Assembly (NCBI GenBank): GCA_028866995.1
Contig: JAGWHD010000002.1
Location: forward strand, 55,920-119,919
Reading direction: 5' to 3'
Length of the DNA: 64,000 nucleotides
DNA from: Microcaldota archaeon
GTDB lineage: Archaea; Micrarchaeota; Micrarchaeia; Micrarchaeales; CABMGC01
The notes under the pieces are model-generated. The model was not told the origin of the DNA. It made no database searches and worked only from the letters and a program-made list of their open reading frames with translations. Positions 44,782 to 53,413 of this stretch are shown piece by piece; within the stretch, counting starts at the first letter, position 1, and each line of letters starts with the position of its first letter. Position numbers and translations under genes: made by a program.

Positions 44782-45534
44782 TTACCTTGCCCTCTTTGCA
44801 ATTCTCTCCGCTTCCTGCCTCTTCTTTATCGCGTAGCTGTCAGGGCTGTTGTTCGAAGCGGTTATTATCTCGTTGGCGAGAGCCTGCGCGAGGGTCTTCC
44901 TGTTCTGGAAAGCGCCCATCAGCGACGCTGTCGCGACGTTCCTTATGGCGACGTCGAGCCTCCTCTGCGATGAGATGCCCACGGCCACGTTGTAGCTTAT
45001 TCCTCCGTACCTGACCCTTGTCGTATCCTCTATCGGGGCCGCGTTCTCGAGCGCATCGACGAGGACCTGCACGGGATTCTTCTTGGTCTGGTTGTTTATT
45101 ATGTCGAAAGCCTCCTCCACCGAATGCATGACCTTGAGCTTCTTGCCCTGGAGCCTTCCCTCTGTCCTTATGACCCTTCCTCCTATCTTCTTTCCAGTTC
45201 CCCCTCTCATGAGCTTGTTCATGAGCCTCTCTATGACGCTTATGTGGCTCTTGTAATATGACTGGAACTTCCTCCTCCCGAATATGTTCGGATACGCCCT
45301 TTTCGTGAAGAGTATGTAGTTGGCAAGCGACTGGTCGTTGACACTCACGTCGTTGACGCTGTACTTCTCGAAGAGCAGTTGCTCCTTTATCTGGAGCGAG
45401 GCGGTCTTCTTCTGCGGCAGCCTTCTCCTCCTAGCAGACTGCTCCTCCTCAGATACCTGCTGCGCTTCCTGCCCCTGCTGGGGTTCTGCCGCGACTGCCT
45501 CATCCTTTATCTCGTTGACGTCGGTCTCTGCCAT
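44782..45534 (-). CDS. rps7: ribosomal protein S7 with N-terminal extension
   Basis: 250 aa from the ATG at 45534. The core starts about residue 50 (LFEKYSVNDVSVNDQSLANY) and contains FGRRKFQSYYKSHISVIERL, EEAFDIINNQTKKNPVQVLV and RRLDVAIRNVATASLMGAFQ, all typical of archaeal S7. The first 45 residues are a Glu/Gln/Ala- then Arg-rich extension, longer than usual. It overlaps S12 at its upstream end when longer starts are considered; the chosen start leaves a 5-nt gap. Confidence 0.95.
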   Translation of the reverse strand: MAETDVNEIKDEAVAAEPQQGQEAQQVSEEEQSARRRRLPQKKTASLQIKEQLLFEKYSVNDVSVNDQSLANYILFTKRAYPNIFGRRKFQSYYKSHISVIERLMNKLMRGGTGKKIGGRVIRTEGRLQGKKLKVMHSVEEAFDIINNQTKKNPVQVLVDALENAAPIEDTTRVRYGGISYNVAVGISSQRRLDVAIRNVATASLMGAFQNRKTLAQALANEIITASNNSPDSYAIKKRQEAERIAKRAR

Positions 45535-45539
45535 GATCA

Positions 45540-45968
45540 TCATCTCTTAGGCTTCTCCTTCTTGCCCTTCACTATCTGGTAGATGTCGGTGCCGTTGACC
45601 GCTATGACACGGTACTTGAGCCCTGGTATGGAGCCCATCTGGCCTCTCTGTGAGCCGCCCATGCCCTGGAGCGTTATCTCGTCGTGCTCCTCTATGAAGT
45701 TGATCGTTCCGTCGTAAGGAACATACGCCCCTACTATCTTGCCGTTCTTTATCAGCTGGCACCTCACGCATTTTATGAGCCCTGAGTGGGGTTGCTTCTG
45801 CTGGAGCACGAACTTCTGCAGTACCAGCGCCTTTGCCATTGGTACGGTTCCCACAGGGTCGAACTTCCTCTTGAGATGGAAGTACTTCCTCTTCCATGCC
45901 TTGTTGAGCATCCGCTGCTTCTTCCTCTTCTTTATCAGTTCCTTTGCTGCGAATTCTCCTTTTGGCAA
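45540..45968 (-). CDS. rps12: ribosomal protein S12
   Basis: 142 aa decoding-centre protein. KQPHSGLIKCVRCQLIKNGK is the conserved loop (usually QPNSAIRKCVRVQLIKNGK) and GSQRGQMGSIPGLKYRVIAV the second, where most archaea have GDIPGV; here Asp is replaced by Ser. A basic N-terminus (LIKKRKKQRMLNKAWKRKYF) precedes. Some of these changes at universally conserved positions are unusual, but the fold and position are unmistakable. Confidence 0.95.
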   Translation of the reverse strand: MPKGEFAAKELIKKRKKQRMLNKAWKRKYFHLKRKFDPVGTVPMAKALVLQKFVLQQKQPHSGLIKCVRCQLIKNGKIVGAYVPYDGTINFIEEHDEITLQGMGGSQRGQMGSIPGLKYRVIAVNGTDIYQIVKGKKEKPKR

Positions 45969-45977
45969 GATATCACT

Positions 45978-46277
45978 TCAGTATTCTTCGTTCAGTATGT
46001 TCGAGTTCCCCGGCTCTATTATCGCCAGGCTGTTCACCGAGTAAGGCTTCCCGCAGACGCTTCCGAGCTCCATTGAGTTGCCGTTGAACCTTATGACCTT
46101 CAGCTCAGCGATGCTTGACATGTGCAGTATGTCGTCGGCCATGTCCTTCATGCCCTTGTCGGCGATGACTATGGCCTTCGCCTTGTGCTGGTTTATGGCC
46201 CTGAGGACATCCCGGTGGCCGATATCTGTCTTGCCGGTGTCTACCGCAAGCCTCAGGTCGCTGTTTAGATCGCTCAT
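45978..46277 (-). CDS. rpl30e: ribosomal protein L30e
   Basis: 99 aa protein of the L7Ae/L30e family: LRLAVDTGKTDIGHRDVLRA, KAKAIVIADKGMKDMADDIL and GSVCGKPYSVNSLAIIEPGN. First gene of an operon with S12, S7 and EF-2; in most archaea nusA lies between L30e and S12, but only 9 nt separate them here. An AAGGAG Shine-Dalgarno-like sequence lies 8-10 nt upstream of the ATG at 46277. Confidence 0.93.
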   Translation of the reverse strand: MSDLNSDLRLAVDTGKTDIGHRDVLRAINQHKAKAIVIADKGMKDMADDILHMSSIAELKVIRFNGNSMELGSVCGKPYSVNSLAIIEPGNSNILNEEY

Positions 46278-46353
46278 AATAACTCTCCTTAAAACTAAGA
46301 ATGCGTAGCATTCAGATGGAGCATCTCTGCGCCACTCATTATACTTTCATAAG

Positions 46354-46365
46354 ATATTTAAATAT
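46354..46365 (-). promoter_or_regulatory. palindromic TATA element upstream of the L30e operon
   Basis: ATATTTAAATAT, a perfect 12-nt palindrome, lies about 77 nt before the L30e ATG. This would give a leader of about 50 nt, in agreement with the Shine-Dalgarno-like AAGGAG seen before the start. Confidence 0.5.
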
Positions 46366-46407
46366 GACCCTCTCGTGAAAGGCCTTTAGGATGCGTGTTG
46401 GCTCTGC

Positions 46408-47409
46408 TTACCGGAGCTGCCTCGCTATGTTCTCGCCTATGTCGATGACGTAGCTCTGGTTGAGCTTGCCAAGGGCCCCATAGGCAGATATGTACACTAT
46501 GTACGAGCCGCTCTTGACCAGCAGCCTCTGCTGCTCGTAGTTCTGGTAGTCCGGAGATACTGTCAGCATTGTGGTGGTCCCGTTGGCGAACGCCACCTGG
46601 CTGGGCACCATGGTTATGTTCTTGTAGTTGGTGGAACCAGGCGCCAGCTTCGTCGACCGCGTGTTGTTGCGGTAGTAGAAGTAGAATGTGGTATTGCCGT
46701 TGGACAGGTTTGAGTACTGCCGCTGCGCTATCGCGGTGCTTGTGTAGTTGGTGACGGTGACCTGGATGGCAAGCGGGTAGCCGGCATTGGCATAGCTGCT
46801 TGGCAGCGCCACGGAGTAGGTGTCGAATATGTAATATATGGGGCTGGTGAAGTTGAGGCCGTATGACACGGTGTAGTTGAAGAGCACGCCTGCGGGTATG
46901 TCTTCAGAGGCCGAAGGCTCCTTCATTAGGACCATGTACGACGCCGGGCCGGGTATCCCGTAGAGCGCGTTTCCCCTGTTTGCAAGGGATGTGAGTAGTA
47001 TGCCGTTGGGCAGCTGGCTGTCGTTGGTGCTCGGCCCTATCGTCGTCTCGCTGAGGAATGTTGTTGTGAGGCTGGTAGTGCTCGATGGGGCCGGGCCTAT
47101 TACGGTCTCGCTGAGGAATGTTGTTGTGAGGCTGGTAGTGCTCGATGGGGCCGGGCCTATTACGGTCTCGTATATCGTCGAGGTCGTGCCGTTGACCACG
47201 TGCACTGTGTAAACTGTCGAGTTGGATGTTGCTGACGTGGAAGCGGTGCTGCGCACCGGCGTGTTGGCCGGCTGGGCCAATACGTACACTATGCCTGCGA
47301 CCAGAACTGCCGCGATTATTATCGTCACTAGCCTCCAAGGACCTCTTTGGTCCATGGACGATGCACTGTCGAAGCCCCCCATTGCAACGCTGTCAGCATC
47401 TTGCGCCAT
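46408..47409 (-). CDS. membrane-anchored surface protein with Thr/Ser repeat linker
   Basis: 333 aa from the ATG at 47409. A short cytosolic part, a hydrophobic helix (VTIIIAAVLVAGIVYVLAQP), then a Thr/Ser-rich stalk with a 20-residue repeat (SETVIGPAPSSTTSLTTTFL, twice plus a fragment), encoded by a 60-nt tandem repeat. The distal half (about 145-333) is a beta-rich domain with many N-x-S/T sites. No family recognised. The repeat copy number could vary between strains and alter the stalk length. It lies between the L30e operon promoter and divergent guaB. Confidence 0.7.
   Translation of the reverse strand: MAQDADSVAMGGFDSASSMDQRGPWRLVTIIIAAVLVAGIVYVLAQPANTPVRSTASTSATSNSTVYTVHVVNGTTSTIYETVIGPAPSSTTSLTTTFLSETVIGPAPSSTTSLTTTFLSETTIGPSTNDSQLPNGILLTSLANRGNALYGIPGPASYMVLMKEPSASEDIPAGVLFNYTVSYGLNFTSPIYYIFDTYSVALPSSYANAGYPLAIQVTVTNYTSTAIAQRQYSNLSNGNTTFYFYYRNNTRSTKLAPGSTNYKNITMVPSQVAFANGTTTMLTVSPDYQNYEQQRLLVKSGSYIVYISAYGALGKLNQSYVIDIGENIARQLR
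47045..47170 (-). repeat. 60-nt tandem repeat in the surface protein stalk
   Basis: Two exact copies of a 60-nt unit plus a 6-nt start of a third (66 nt match at offset 60). It is in frame and encodes SETVIGPAPSSTTSLTTTFL. Confidence 0.95.
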
Positions 47410-47487
47410 CAAACCTCTCTCTCACCAACAGTATATAATTGCTTCGTTCGTGAGCCGCATGGCAAGCATTATTAATGTTCACAGAGG

Positions 47488-47494
47488 ATATATA
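47488..47494 (+). promoter_or_regulatory. TATA-like element of guaB
   Basis: ATATATA ends 26 nt before the ATG at 47520, favouring that start over the in-frame TTG at 47508. Confidence 0.5.
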
Positions 47495-47519
47495 GCAACT
47501 GTTCCTTTTGGGTGCGCGC

Positions 47520-48956
47520 ATGGCAAAGGAGATGAGAGTGGGGCTTAGCTATAACGACGTGCTTCTCGTTCCGAAGAGGTCGAGGAGCGCGTCAAGGAGA
47601 GACATAGACACCGCTACCGAGATCGCGAAGGGCGTGACGCTCAATGTGCCGTTCATATCGGCAAACATGGACACCGTGAGCGAGTACTCGATGGCAATAG
47701 CCATGGCAAGGGAGGGAGGGATAGGCATAATACACAGGTTCATGGACATCGAGAGGGAGGCAGGCCAGGTCAGGAAGGTGAAGAGGGCTGAAGGATACGT
47801 GATAGAGGACCCGTACAGCATAGGGCCCGACGAGACGATAGAGTTCGCGAAGGAGCAGATGGCGCGCAACGAGACGTCCGGATTCCTTGTGGTCGACAAG
47901 GCGAACAAGCTGCTCGGAGTGCTCTCGCACAGGGACATAATGTTCACGCTCCACGACAAGAAGAGGGTAAGAGAGGAGATGACTCCGAGGGATAAACTGA
48001 TTGTGGGATATCCGGGCATGGAGAGGAACAGAGCGCTTGACCTGCTCAAGAAGTACAAGGTGGAGAAGCTTCCGCTTGTGGACAAGGGCAACGTTGTCAA
48101 GGGGCTCATAACTGCGAAGGACCTGCACAGCCATGTCTCGAACAAGATGAGCTCGAAGGACAAGAAGGGCAGGCTTCTTGTGGGAGGAGCGACAGGTGTC
48201 AAGGGCGATTACATAGAAAGGGCCATGGCGTTGCAGGATGCCGAGGCAGACATAGTCGTGCTTGACGTGGCGCACGGCCATTCAGACAGCGTGATAGAAG
48301 CAGTAAGGAAGCTTAAGAAGCAGCTGGACATACCGCTGGTGGTCGGCAACGTCGCCACCAAGGATGCCACGAATGACCTGATAAGCGCAGGGGCCGACTG
48401 CATAAAGGTCGGTATAGGTCCGGGAGCGGCGTGCACCACAAGGCTGGTAACAGGATCGGGCATGCCGCAGCTTACAGCGGTCATGGACTGCTACGAGGCG
48501 TCCTCGAGGCAGAAGATACCATTGATCGCTGACGGCGGCATAAAGGACTCCGGAGACATAACCAAGGCCATGGCCGCAGGGGCGAGCGCAGTCATGTTCG
48601 GCAGCCTGCTTGCAGGCACTGACGAGAGCCCGGGATATTTCGTCAGGAGGAACGGGGTAAAGTACAAGGCGTACAGGGGCATGGCCTCGTTCGGCGCCAA
48701 TGTCAGCAGGAGGAAGATGGACAACATGGACATCGACCCCAACGAGCTGACGCAGATAGTGCCGGAGGGCGTCGAGTCATCCGTACCTTACAGGGGCGCT
48801 GTGAAGGAGGTGGTGTCGCAGCTGCTTGGCGGGCTAAGATCCGGAATGAGCTACTGCGGCGCTACGAACCTCAAGGAGCTGAGGAAGAATTCAGAATTCA
48901 TAATGCTGACCCAGAGCGGGGCTTCCGAGAGCTACAGCAAGCTCCAGCCGACTTAA
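47520..48956 (+). CDS. guaB: IMP dehydrogenase
   Basis: Oxidises IMP to XMP, the committed step of GMP synthesis. The barrel opens [17 protein letters not shown]; two CBS domains span about residues 90-205 ([20 protein letters not shown] and [20 protein letters not shown]). The catalytic Cys lies in [20 protein letters not shown], where most enzymes have SICTTR. The flap segment [13 protein letters not shown] and [13 protein letters not shown] are conserved. 478 aa is normal. Isolated between envelope genes, and convergent with them on its 3' side. Confidence 0.96.
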   Translation: MAKEMRVGLSYNDVLLVPKRSRSASRRDIDTATEIAKGVTLNVPFISANMDTVSEYSMAIAMAREGGIGIIHRFMDIEREAGQVRKVKRAEGYVIEDPYSIGPDETIEFAKEQMARNETSGFLVVDKANKLLGVLSHRDIMFTLHDKKRVREEMTPRDKLIVGYPGMERNRALDLLKKYKVEKLPLVDKGNVVKGLITAKDLHSHVSNKMSSKDKKGRLLVGGATGVKGDYIERAMALQDAEADIVVLDVAHGHSDSVIEAVRKLKKQLDIPLVVGNVATKDATNDLISAGADCIKVGIGPGAACTTRLVTGSGMPQLTAVMDCYEASSRQKIPLIADGGIKDSGDITKAMAAGASAVMFGSLLAGTDESPGYFVRRNGVKYKAYRGMASFGANVSRRKMDNMDIDPNELTQIVPEGVESSVPYRGAVKEVVSQLLGGLRSGMSYCGATNLKELRKNSEFIMLTQSGASESYSKLQPT

Positions 48957-48965
48957 GGCAGGGAG

Positions 48966-49727
48966 TCACTGCCCCCGCGCAGGAATACCCGCTATCTTCC
49001 TCTCGTATGCCCTTGCTATCTCTATCGCCTGCGTTGAGCTTGAGTTCTTGGGCATCCATGCGCCGATCTGGACGAAGGTGCTGTTCTGCACGAACATTAT
49101 CATGTACAGCTCCATCGGCTCCATCTCCCCGTAGAGCGCGTTGTACGTGAGCATCACGGACCTGTCGGCTATTCTCGGGCTTATCTCCGATGGCACAGAC
49201 TGCCCCCTTGAGGTGTGCAGGCTGTACATGTAGTCGAATAGGCCGTTGGCGTTCTGGCTGGTGTTGAAGGTTCCCGTGTAGGCCCACATCTCGAGTATCG
49301 TGTTGGGATATTGAGCGGCGATGGAGCCTATCGGTATGCCGTTGTGCGCCATGACCTCGAACTGGGGGTTGCCTAACATGCTGTCGTACGCGGTCATCAT
49401 GCCAGGGCCGTACCATAACGGAGTTATGTACTGGGTTGCCTGCACCTGGGAGTAGTTCGACATGGAGCTGTTCATGTACGACAGGTTGAGCGCGTATGGA
49501 TTATCCGGGCTTATGTCCTTCCATGGCGCGAAGGTGTTGGCACCGTATGCCTGCTGCATGAAGGTTGTGGAAGGGAAGGTAGTGGTGCTTCCTGGCGGCT
49601 GCGCGTTCGCGGATAGGTAATAGTATGCGCTTGCGGCCAGCACCGCCATGACTGCCAGAAGGACAGCGACGTTGACGTAGTTTATGCCTGTCTTGGCAGT
49701 TCGTCTTGATCTCTTGCGATTCGCCAT
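48966..49727 (-). CDS. anchored ectodomain protein of the four-member family A (A1)
   Basis: 253 aa: basic cytosolic N-terminus, one helix (NVAVLLAVMAVLAASAYYYL), a Thr/Pro linker and a conserved ectodomain. Family motifs: YGPGMMTAYDSMLGNPQFE near residue 110, YPNTILEMWAYTGTFNT, DRSVMLTYNALYGEMEPMEL and TFVQIGAWMPKNSSSTQAIE at the end. It shares these with the genes at 51868, 52644 and 61218. No known family recognised. It sits 9 nt after a pilin-like gene, as family members do; a surface complex is inferred. Confidence 0.75.
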   Translation of the reverse strand: MANRKRSRRTAKTGINYVNVAVLLAVMAVLAASAYYYLSANAQPPGSTTTFPSTTFMQQAYGANTFAPWKDISPDNPYALNLSYMNSSMSNYSQVQATQYITPLWYGPGMMTAYDSMLGNPQFEVMAHNGIPIGSIAAQYPNTILEMWAYTGTFNTSQNANGLFDYMYSLHTSRGQSVPSEISPRIADRSVMLTYNALYGEMEPMELYMIMFVQNSTFVQIGAWMPKNSSSTQAIEIARAYERKIAGIPARGQ

Positions 49728-49736
49728 TGATTCACC

Positions 49737-50636
49737 TTAGCTTGATGTCGAGCACACGGGCGTGCAGTCGTATCCGCATGCGCTGGTGCACTCGTTGTTG
49801 CTTATCTGGCATGTGCCTGGGCCGCAGGTCGTGGCGGATGATGCGCCGTTCGATGCGCCGTTGGTGACTGGGCCTGAGGCGCCGTTGGAGCCGCCGTTGG
49901 AGGCGCCGTTCGATCCTCCATTGCTGCCACCGTTGCTGGCGCCGTTGCTGGCGCCGTTGGAGGCGCCGTTAGAGGCTGCATTGGATGCCGCATTGGTTGC
50001 TATGGTCGTCGAGGTAGTGGTGGTGGTCGTGGTTGTCGTTGTCGATGTCGACGTGGTCGATGTCGTTGAAGTGGATGTGGTCGATACTGTGCATATCGTC
50101 GATGACGTGGTGGTTGGCAGCACAGTTGTAGAGGTCGATGTCGTCGTGGTGCTGCCCTTGCCCGATACCGCCTGTATCACCTGGCCCGTCACCGCATGGC
50201 CTATGGCGCTCTGCGTCTCAGTGTAGTTGACCTGAAGGCTTCCTGCCATTATCGTGGTGGTATTGCCCCTGAACGCGATGTTGCCGTTGTAGCACTGTGT
50301 CGTGAAGACTACTGATGAGCCGGACTCTATGACTATGCTCTGCTGCTGGAACCTGGATACGTTCTGGGTGTTGCAGCCTAGCGCGGTTATCTTTACTGGA
50401 TAGGGGTTCGTGTTCTGGAGCGAGAAGGTGAGGTTTCCCGATTCGGAGAGCGCCGTGCTCTGGCACTGGAATCCCCCTGAGATTATGCACTTGGAAGGAG
50501 CGCGGACCGAGTTTATGCCTATGAAGGCGATGACTGCAAGGATCGCGGCAAGGATGAGTATCGTCCAGCCGTAGGTAAGCAGATACTCCAGGGCAGCCTG
50601 GAGCCTTCCCTGCCGGCGTCTTCCCGAAGGTGTCAT
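49737..50636 (-). CDS. pilin-like protein with Thr-rich linker, NAS-repeats and Cys-rich tail (type I-a)
   Basis: 299 aa. The class III signal GRLQAALEYLLTYGW gives Glu at +5 of the mature protein, followed by a hydrophobic helix and an ectodomain with SKCIISGGFQC, NTNPYPVKITALGCNTQNVS and SSVVFTTQCYNGN (about 40-160). Then come a Ser/Thr-only linker, about 12 Asn-Gly/Ala-Ser repeats, and a C-terminal Cys module TCGPGTCQISNNECTSACGY. Sequence outside the linker is closely shared with the gene at 53414. TATA-like ATATATAAT lies about 25 nt upstream. First gene of a pair with A1. Confidence 0.8.
   Translation of the reverse strand: MTPSGRRRQGRLQAALEYLLTYGWTILILAAILAVIAFIGINSVRAPSKCIISGGFQCQSTALSESGNLTFSLQNTNPYPVKITALGCNTQNVSRFQQQSIVIESGSSVVFTTQCYNGNIAFRGNTTTIMAGSLQVNYTETQSAIGHAVTGQVIQAVSGKGSTTTTSTSTTVLPTTTSSTICTVSTTSTSTTSTTSTSTTTTTTTTTTSTTIATNAASNAASNGASNGASNGASNGGSNGGSNGASNGGSNGASGPVTNGASNGASSATTCGPGTCQISNNECTSACGYDCTPVCSTSS
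49850..49995 (-). repeat. Asn-Gly/Ala-Ser coding repeat (type I-a)
   Basis: Imperfect 12-nt units built from GCGCCGTTGGA-like words, encoding SNGASNGA or SNGGSNGG. Boundaries are approximate. Confidence 0.75.
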
Positions 50637-50716
50637 CAGTCCAGTATCTCGTGCAAGATATATAATTGGTTCCTACGCAGCCAGCTCCTAGGCGCCTTCC
50701 TGCCTTTAAAAATGGG

Positions 50717-51814
50717 TCAGCAGGAGCTTATGCAGCCAGAGCCGCAGCAGTCGCTATACCCGCATGCGCTGATGCATTCAAGGTATGGGTTGACCTTGCA
50801 GGTGCCTGGGCCGCAGACTGTCGTTGTCACGGATGTAGTGGTCGATGTAGTTGTTGATGCTGTTGTCGAGGCGGTTGTTGATGCTGTTGTCGAGGCGGTT
50901 GTTGATGCTGTTGTCGAGGCGGTTGTTGATGCGCTTGTGGACGTGGTAGGGCTGGTGGTCGATGTGGATGTCGTGGATGTGGTTGTTGTGGTCGTGGTTG
51001 TGGTTGTGGTGGATGTGGTTGTCGTAGTGGTAGGGCCCACGGTAGTCGTTAGTGGGTTGAACTGCGCAGTGAGCGTCGCGATGGTGCTGGTCTTGGCCGT
51101 GGATGACTGTAACTGCGAACCGACTATAAGGCCGTTGGTGGTGGCCCATGAGCCGAAGGTGTAGCCCGCAGGAGATGTCCCGTATATGGTGTAGGTGTTG
51201 TTCTGCAGGAAGTATATCTTGGTGCCGTTTGCGTAAGGGGCTCCGTTCACCGATATCTTGCCGGTGTTTGGAGAGGTTATGAGCGTCACTAGAAGAAGCC
51301 CTCCAGAAGCGGTGTACGTGGTAGCCGTTCCTGATGTGTTGAACTTGGAGTTGCCGCAGACAGGGTCGCAGAGAAGGTAGTTTATGTTGAACTTGGGGTT
51401 CAGCTGCGTGCCGGATGGCTGCTGCTGGTAGTTGGTCAGGTTTGCGGTGCACGTTACCGTGCCGCCTGCAGGCACGTTGGCAGGATAGCAGCTTCCCTGG
51501 TAGATGTTTGCATTGATCGGATCCGAGAAGGAGAACGAGTTTGAAGGCATCTGCATGTTTATGCCCAGGTTGTTCTGGAACAGTACGATCGCCTTCGAGC
51601 CTGCGGAATTGGAGACTATGAAGGTCTGCATGCAGGTGAGTCCCGGGGTTATGTAGCAAGATGGCTGCACTGGGGAGAGGTTTGACGTCACCACCATGTA
51701 TGCCACGAATATGAAGACGGCTATACCCAGAAGGATCCATCCGTATATGCTCACGTACTCTATCGCTGACTGGGCCTTTCCCCTATCTGCAGATCCTTTT
51801 ACCCTCACTGGCAT
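50717..51814 (-). CDS. pilin-like protein with Thr-rich linker, TTAS repeats and Cys-rich tail (type II-a)
   Basis: 365 aa from the ATG at 51814; the TTG at 51820 is weaker. Signal KAQSAIEYVSIYGW with Glu at +5, a helix, then an ectodomain (about 45-250) with SCYITPGLTCMQ, SKAIVLFQNNLGINMQMPSN, PSGTQLNPKFNINYLLCDPVC. A Thr/Ser linker follows, with ASTT tetrapeptides encoded by a 24-nt DNA repeat, ending in the Cys module CGPGTCKVNPYLECISACGY and CGSGCISSC. Closely similar to the gene at 61968. A TATA-like stretch 22-36 nt upstream suggests its own promoter. Confidence 0.8.
   Translation of the reverse strand: MPVRVKGSADRGKAQSAIEYVSIYGWILLGIAVFIFVAYMVVTSNLSPVQPSCYITPGLTCMQTFIVSNSAGSKAIVLFQNNLGINMQMPSNSFSFSDPINANIYQGSCYPANVPAGGTVTCTANLTNYQQQPSGTQLNPKFNINYLLCDPVCGNSKFNTSGTATTYTASGGLLLVTLITSPNTGKISVNGAPYANGTKIYFLQNNTYTIYGTSPAGYTFGSWATTNGLIVGSQLQSSTAKTSTIATLTAQFNPLTTTVGPTTTTTTSTTTTTTTTTTTSTTSTSTTSPTTSTSASTTASTTASTTASTTASTTASTTASTTTSTTTSVTTTVCGPGTCKVNPYLECISACGYSDCCGSGCISSC
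50850..50932 (-). repeat. 24-nt tandem repeat coding ASTT units
   Basis: Three exact 24-nt copies plus a partial fourth, in frame, within the linker of the type II-a pilin-like gene. Confidence 0.92.
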
Positions 51815-51867
51815 AGTCAATTTTACCCTTGTTTACTTATTTATTATTATCGTCAGGCTCCATGCGC

Positions 51868-52623
51868 TCATACCCGCGCGCTCTTCAGCCTTGCGGCGTA
51901 CGCCCTTGCTACCGATATTGCCTGGTCTGGAGTCGAGTTCTTGGGCATCCATGCGCCAATCTGGGCGAAGGTGTCATTGTACACGAAGAGGACCATGTAG
52001 AGGTTCATAGGCGCGAACTGGCCCGCTACGCTGTCGTACGTTATGAGTATGGAGTTGTCCCCTATCTGCGGGCTTATCTGCGTGGGAACCGACTGGCCTG
52101 TGCCGGTGTGCGTGCTGTAGAAGTAGTCGAACATGCCAGATGCGTTCTGGTTGGTGTTGAAGGTCTCGGCGTATGCCCACATCTCGAGTATTGTGTTCGG
52201 GTACTTCGCAGCTATAGCGTCTATCGGAAGGTCGTTCTGCGCGAGGCTCTCGAACTGGGGGTTGCCTACCATGCTGTCGTAAGCGGTCTTCGCCCCTGGG
52301 CCGTAGTACAATGGGGATGTGTACTGCAGCGACTGCACCTGGGAGTAGTTCACTGATGACCCTTGCATGTATGAGGTGTTTATCGCGAAGGCTATGTTGG
52401 GACTTACCGATATCGCCTGGGCTGAGGCGTTGCCGCCATACGCTGGCAGCGTCGATGCCACTGTTGCCTGGACCGTAGTAGTGGTGGCCTGGGGACTGCT
52501 GCCTGAGGAAAGGAGATAGTATGCGCTGATCGCCACAACGGCTATGACCGCTACCGCAGCAGCTAGGGTCACATAGTTCCTGCTTCCCCGCGATGCTGCT
52601 GCAAACGGGTCTTCATCGGCCAT
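51868..52623 (-). CDS. anchored ectodomain protein of family A (A2)
   Basis: 251 aa. Acidic-to-basic N-terminus, helix VTLAAAVAVIAVVAISAYYL, Ser/Gln/Thr linker, and the family ectodomain: YGPGAKTAYDSMVGNPQFE, YPNTILEMWAYAETFNT, NSILITYDSVAGQFAPMNL, TFAQIGAWMPKNSTPDQAIS. It follows A3 by 20 nt, so two family members are in tandem, probably from one transcript starting at 54.3 kb. Function unknown. Confidence 0.75.
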   Translation of the reverse strand: MADEDPFAAASRGSRNYVTLAAAVAVIAVVAISAYYLLSSGSSPQATTTTVQATVASTLPAYGGNASAQAISVSPNIAFAINTSYMQGSSVNYSQVQSLQYTSPLYYGPGAKTAYDSMVGNPQFESLAQNDLPIDAIAAKYPNTILEMWAYAETFNTNQNASGMFDYFYSTHTGTGQSVPTQISPQIGDNSILITYDSVAGQFAPMNLYMVLFVYNDTFAQIGAWMPKNSTPDQAISVARAYAARLKSARV

Positions 52624-52643
52624 TGTAGATTCATCTCGTGCTT

Positions 52644-53402
52644 TTATCTGGTTGAATTCAGCATCTGCACCATGTTCCTCTCGTATGCCCTCGCTATCTC
52701 TATTGTCTGGTTGGCTGTGGAATTCCTTGGAGCCCAGCCACCTATCTGCACGAAGGTGTCATTGTACACGAAGAGGACCATGTAGAGGTTCATGACCTCG
52801 AACTGCCCTGGTATGGAGTTGTATGTTAGCAGTATGGACCTGTTCCCTATGCCTGGCTCTATCGATGAGGGCACCGATTGGCCATTGTAGATATGCCACT
52901 GGTACATGAAGTCGAACATGTTGCTTGCGTTCTCAGCGGTGTTGAAAGGCTCAGTGTATGCCCACATCTCGAGCACGTTGTCAGGGTACTGCGCGGCGAT
53001 GCTGTCTATCGAAAGCCCGTTGAAGACCCTGCTCTCGAACTGGGGGTTTCCTATCATGCTGTCGTAAGCGGTCTTCATGCCAGGGCCGTACCAGAGAGGC
53101 GATGTGTACTGGGTAGCCTGGATCTGGTAGTAATCTACAGTTGAGTTGGCCATGTACGACGTGTTCAGCACATACGCATGGTTGGGGCTTATGTCTATCC
53201 ACTGCGAAGACGCGTTTGCCCCGAACTGGGATGCCAGTGCCGTCGTGCTAGGAAATGCGGTGGTAGTAGGTACAGGCTGGTTGTTTACAGACATGTAGTA
53301 GTAGATGCTTATGATTAGCACAGCTATCACCGCTATCGCAGCAGCCACATTCGCGTAGCTGTTCTTGTTAGCAGCCTTCCGTCTTGGAGTTTTGCGTGCC
53401 AT
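52644..53402 (-). CDS. anchored ectodomain protein of family A (A3)
   Basis: 252 aa from the ATG at 53402; longer versions run into the upstream gene. Basic N-terminus ARKTPRRKAANKNSYANV, helix AAAIAVIAVLIISIYYYMSV, linker and ectodomain with YGPGMKTAYDSMIGNPQFE, DNVLEMWAYTEPFNTAEN, NRSILLTYNSIPGQFEVMNL and TFVQIGGWAPRNSTANQTIE. 11 nt separate it from the upstream pilin-like gene (type I-b). Confidence 0.75.
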   Translation of the reverse strand: MARKTPRRKAANKNSYANVAAAIAVIAVLIISIYYYMSVNNQPVPTTTAFPSTTALASQFGANASSQWIDISPNHAYVLNTSYMANSTVDYYQIQATQYTSPLWYGPGMKTAYDSMIGNPQFESRVFNGLSIDSIAAQYPDNVLEMWAYTEPFNTAENASNMFDFMYQWHIYNGQSVPSSIEPGIGNRSILLTYNSIPGQFEVMNLYMVLFVYNDTFVQIGGWAPRNSTANQTIEIARAYERNMVQMLNSTR

Positions 53403-53413
53403 ATGAATTCGCC

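Noticed and set aside
47045..47170. 60-nt repeat as a CRISPR or insertion footprint
   Set aside because: The copies abut with no spacer and encode a stalk peptide repeat in frame.
50778..51740. 320-codon open frame on the minus strand
   Set aside because: Shifted reading of the type II-a pilin-like gene; long only because the repeats lack stops in several frames.
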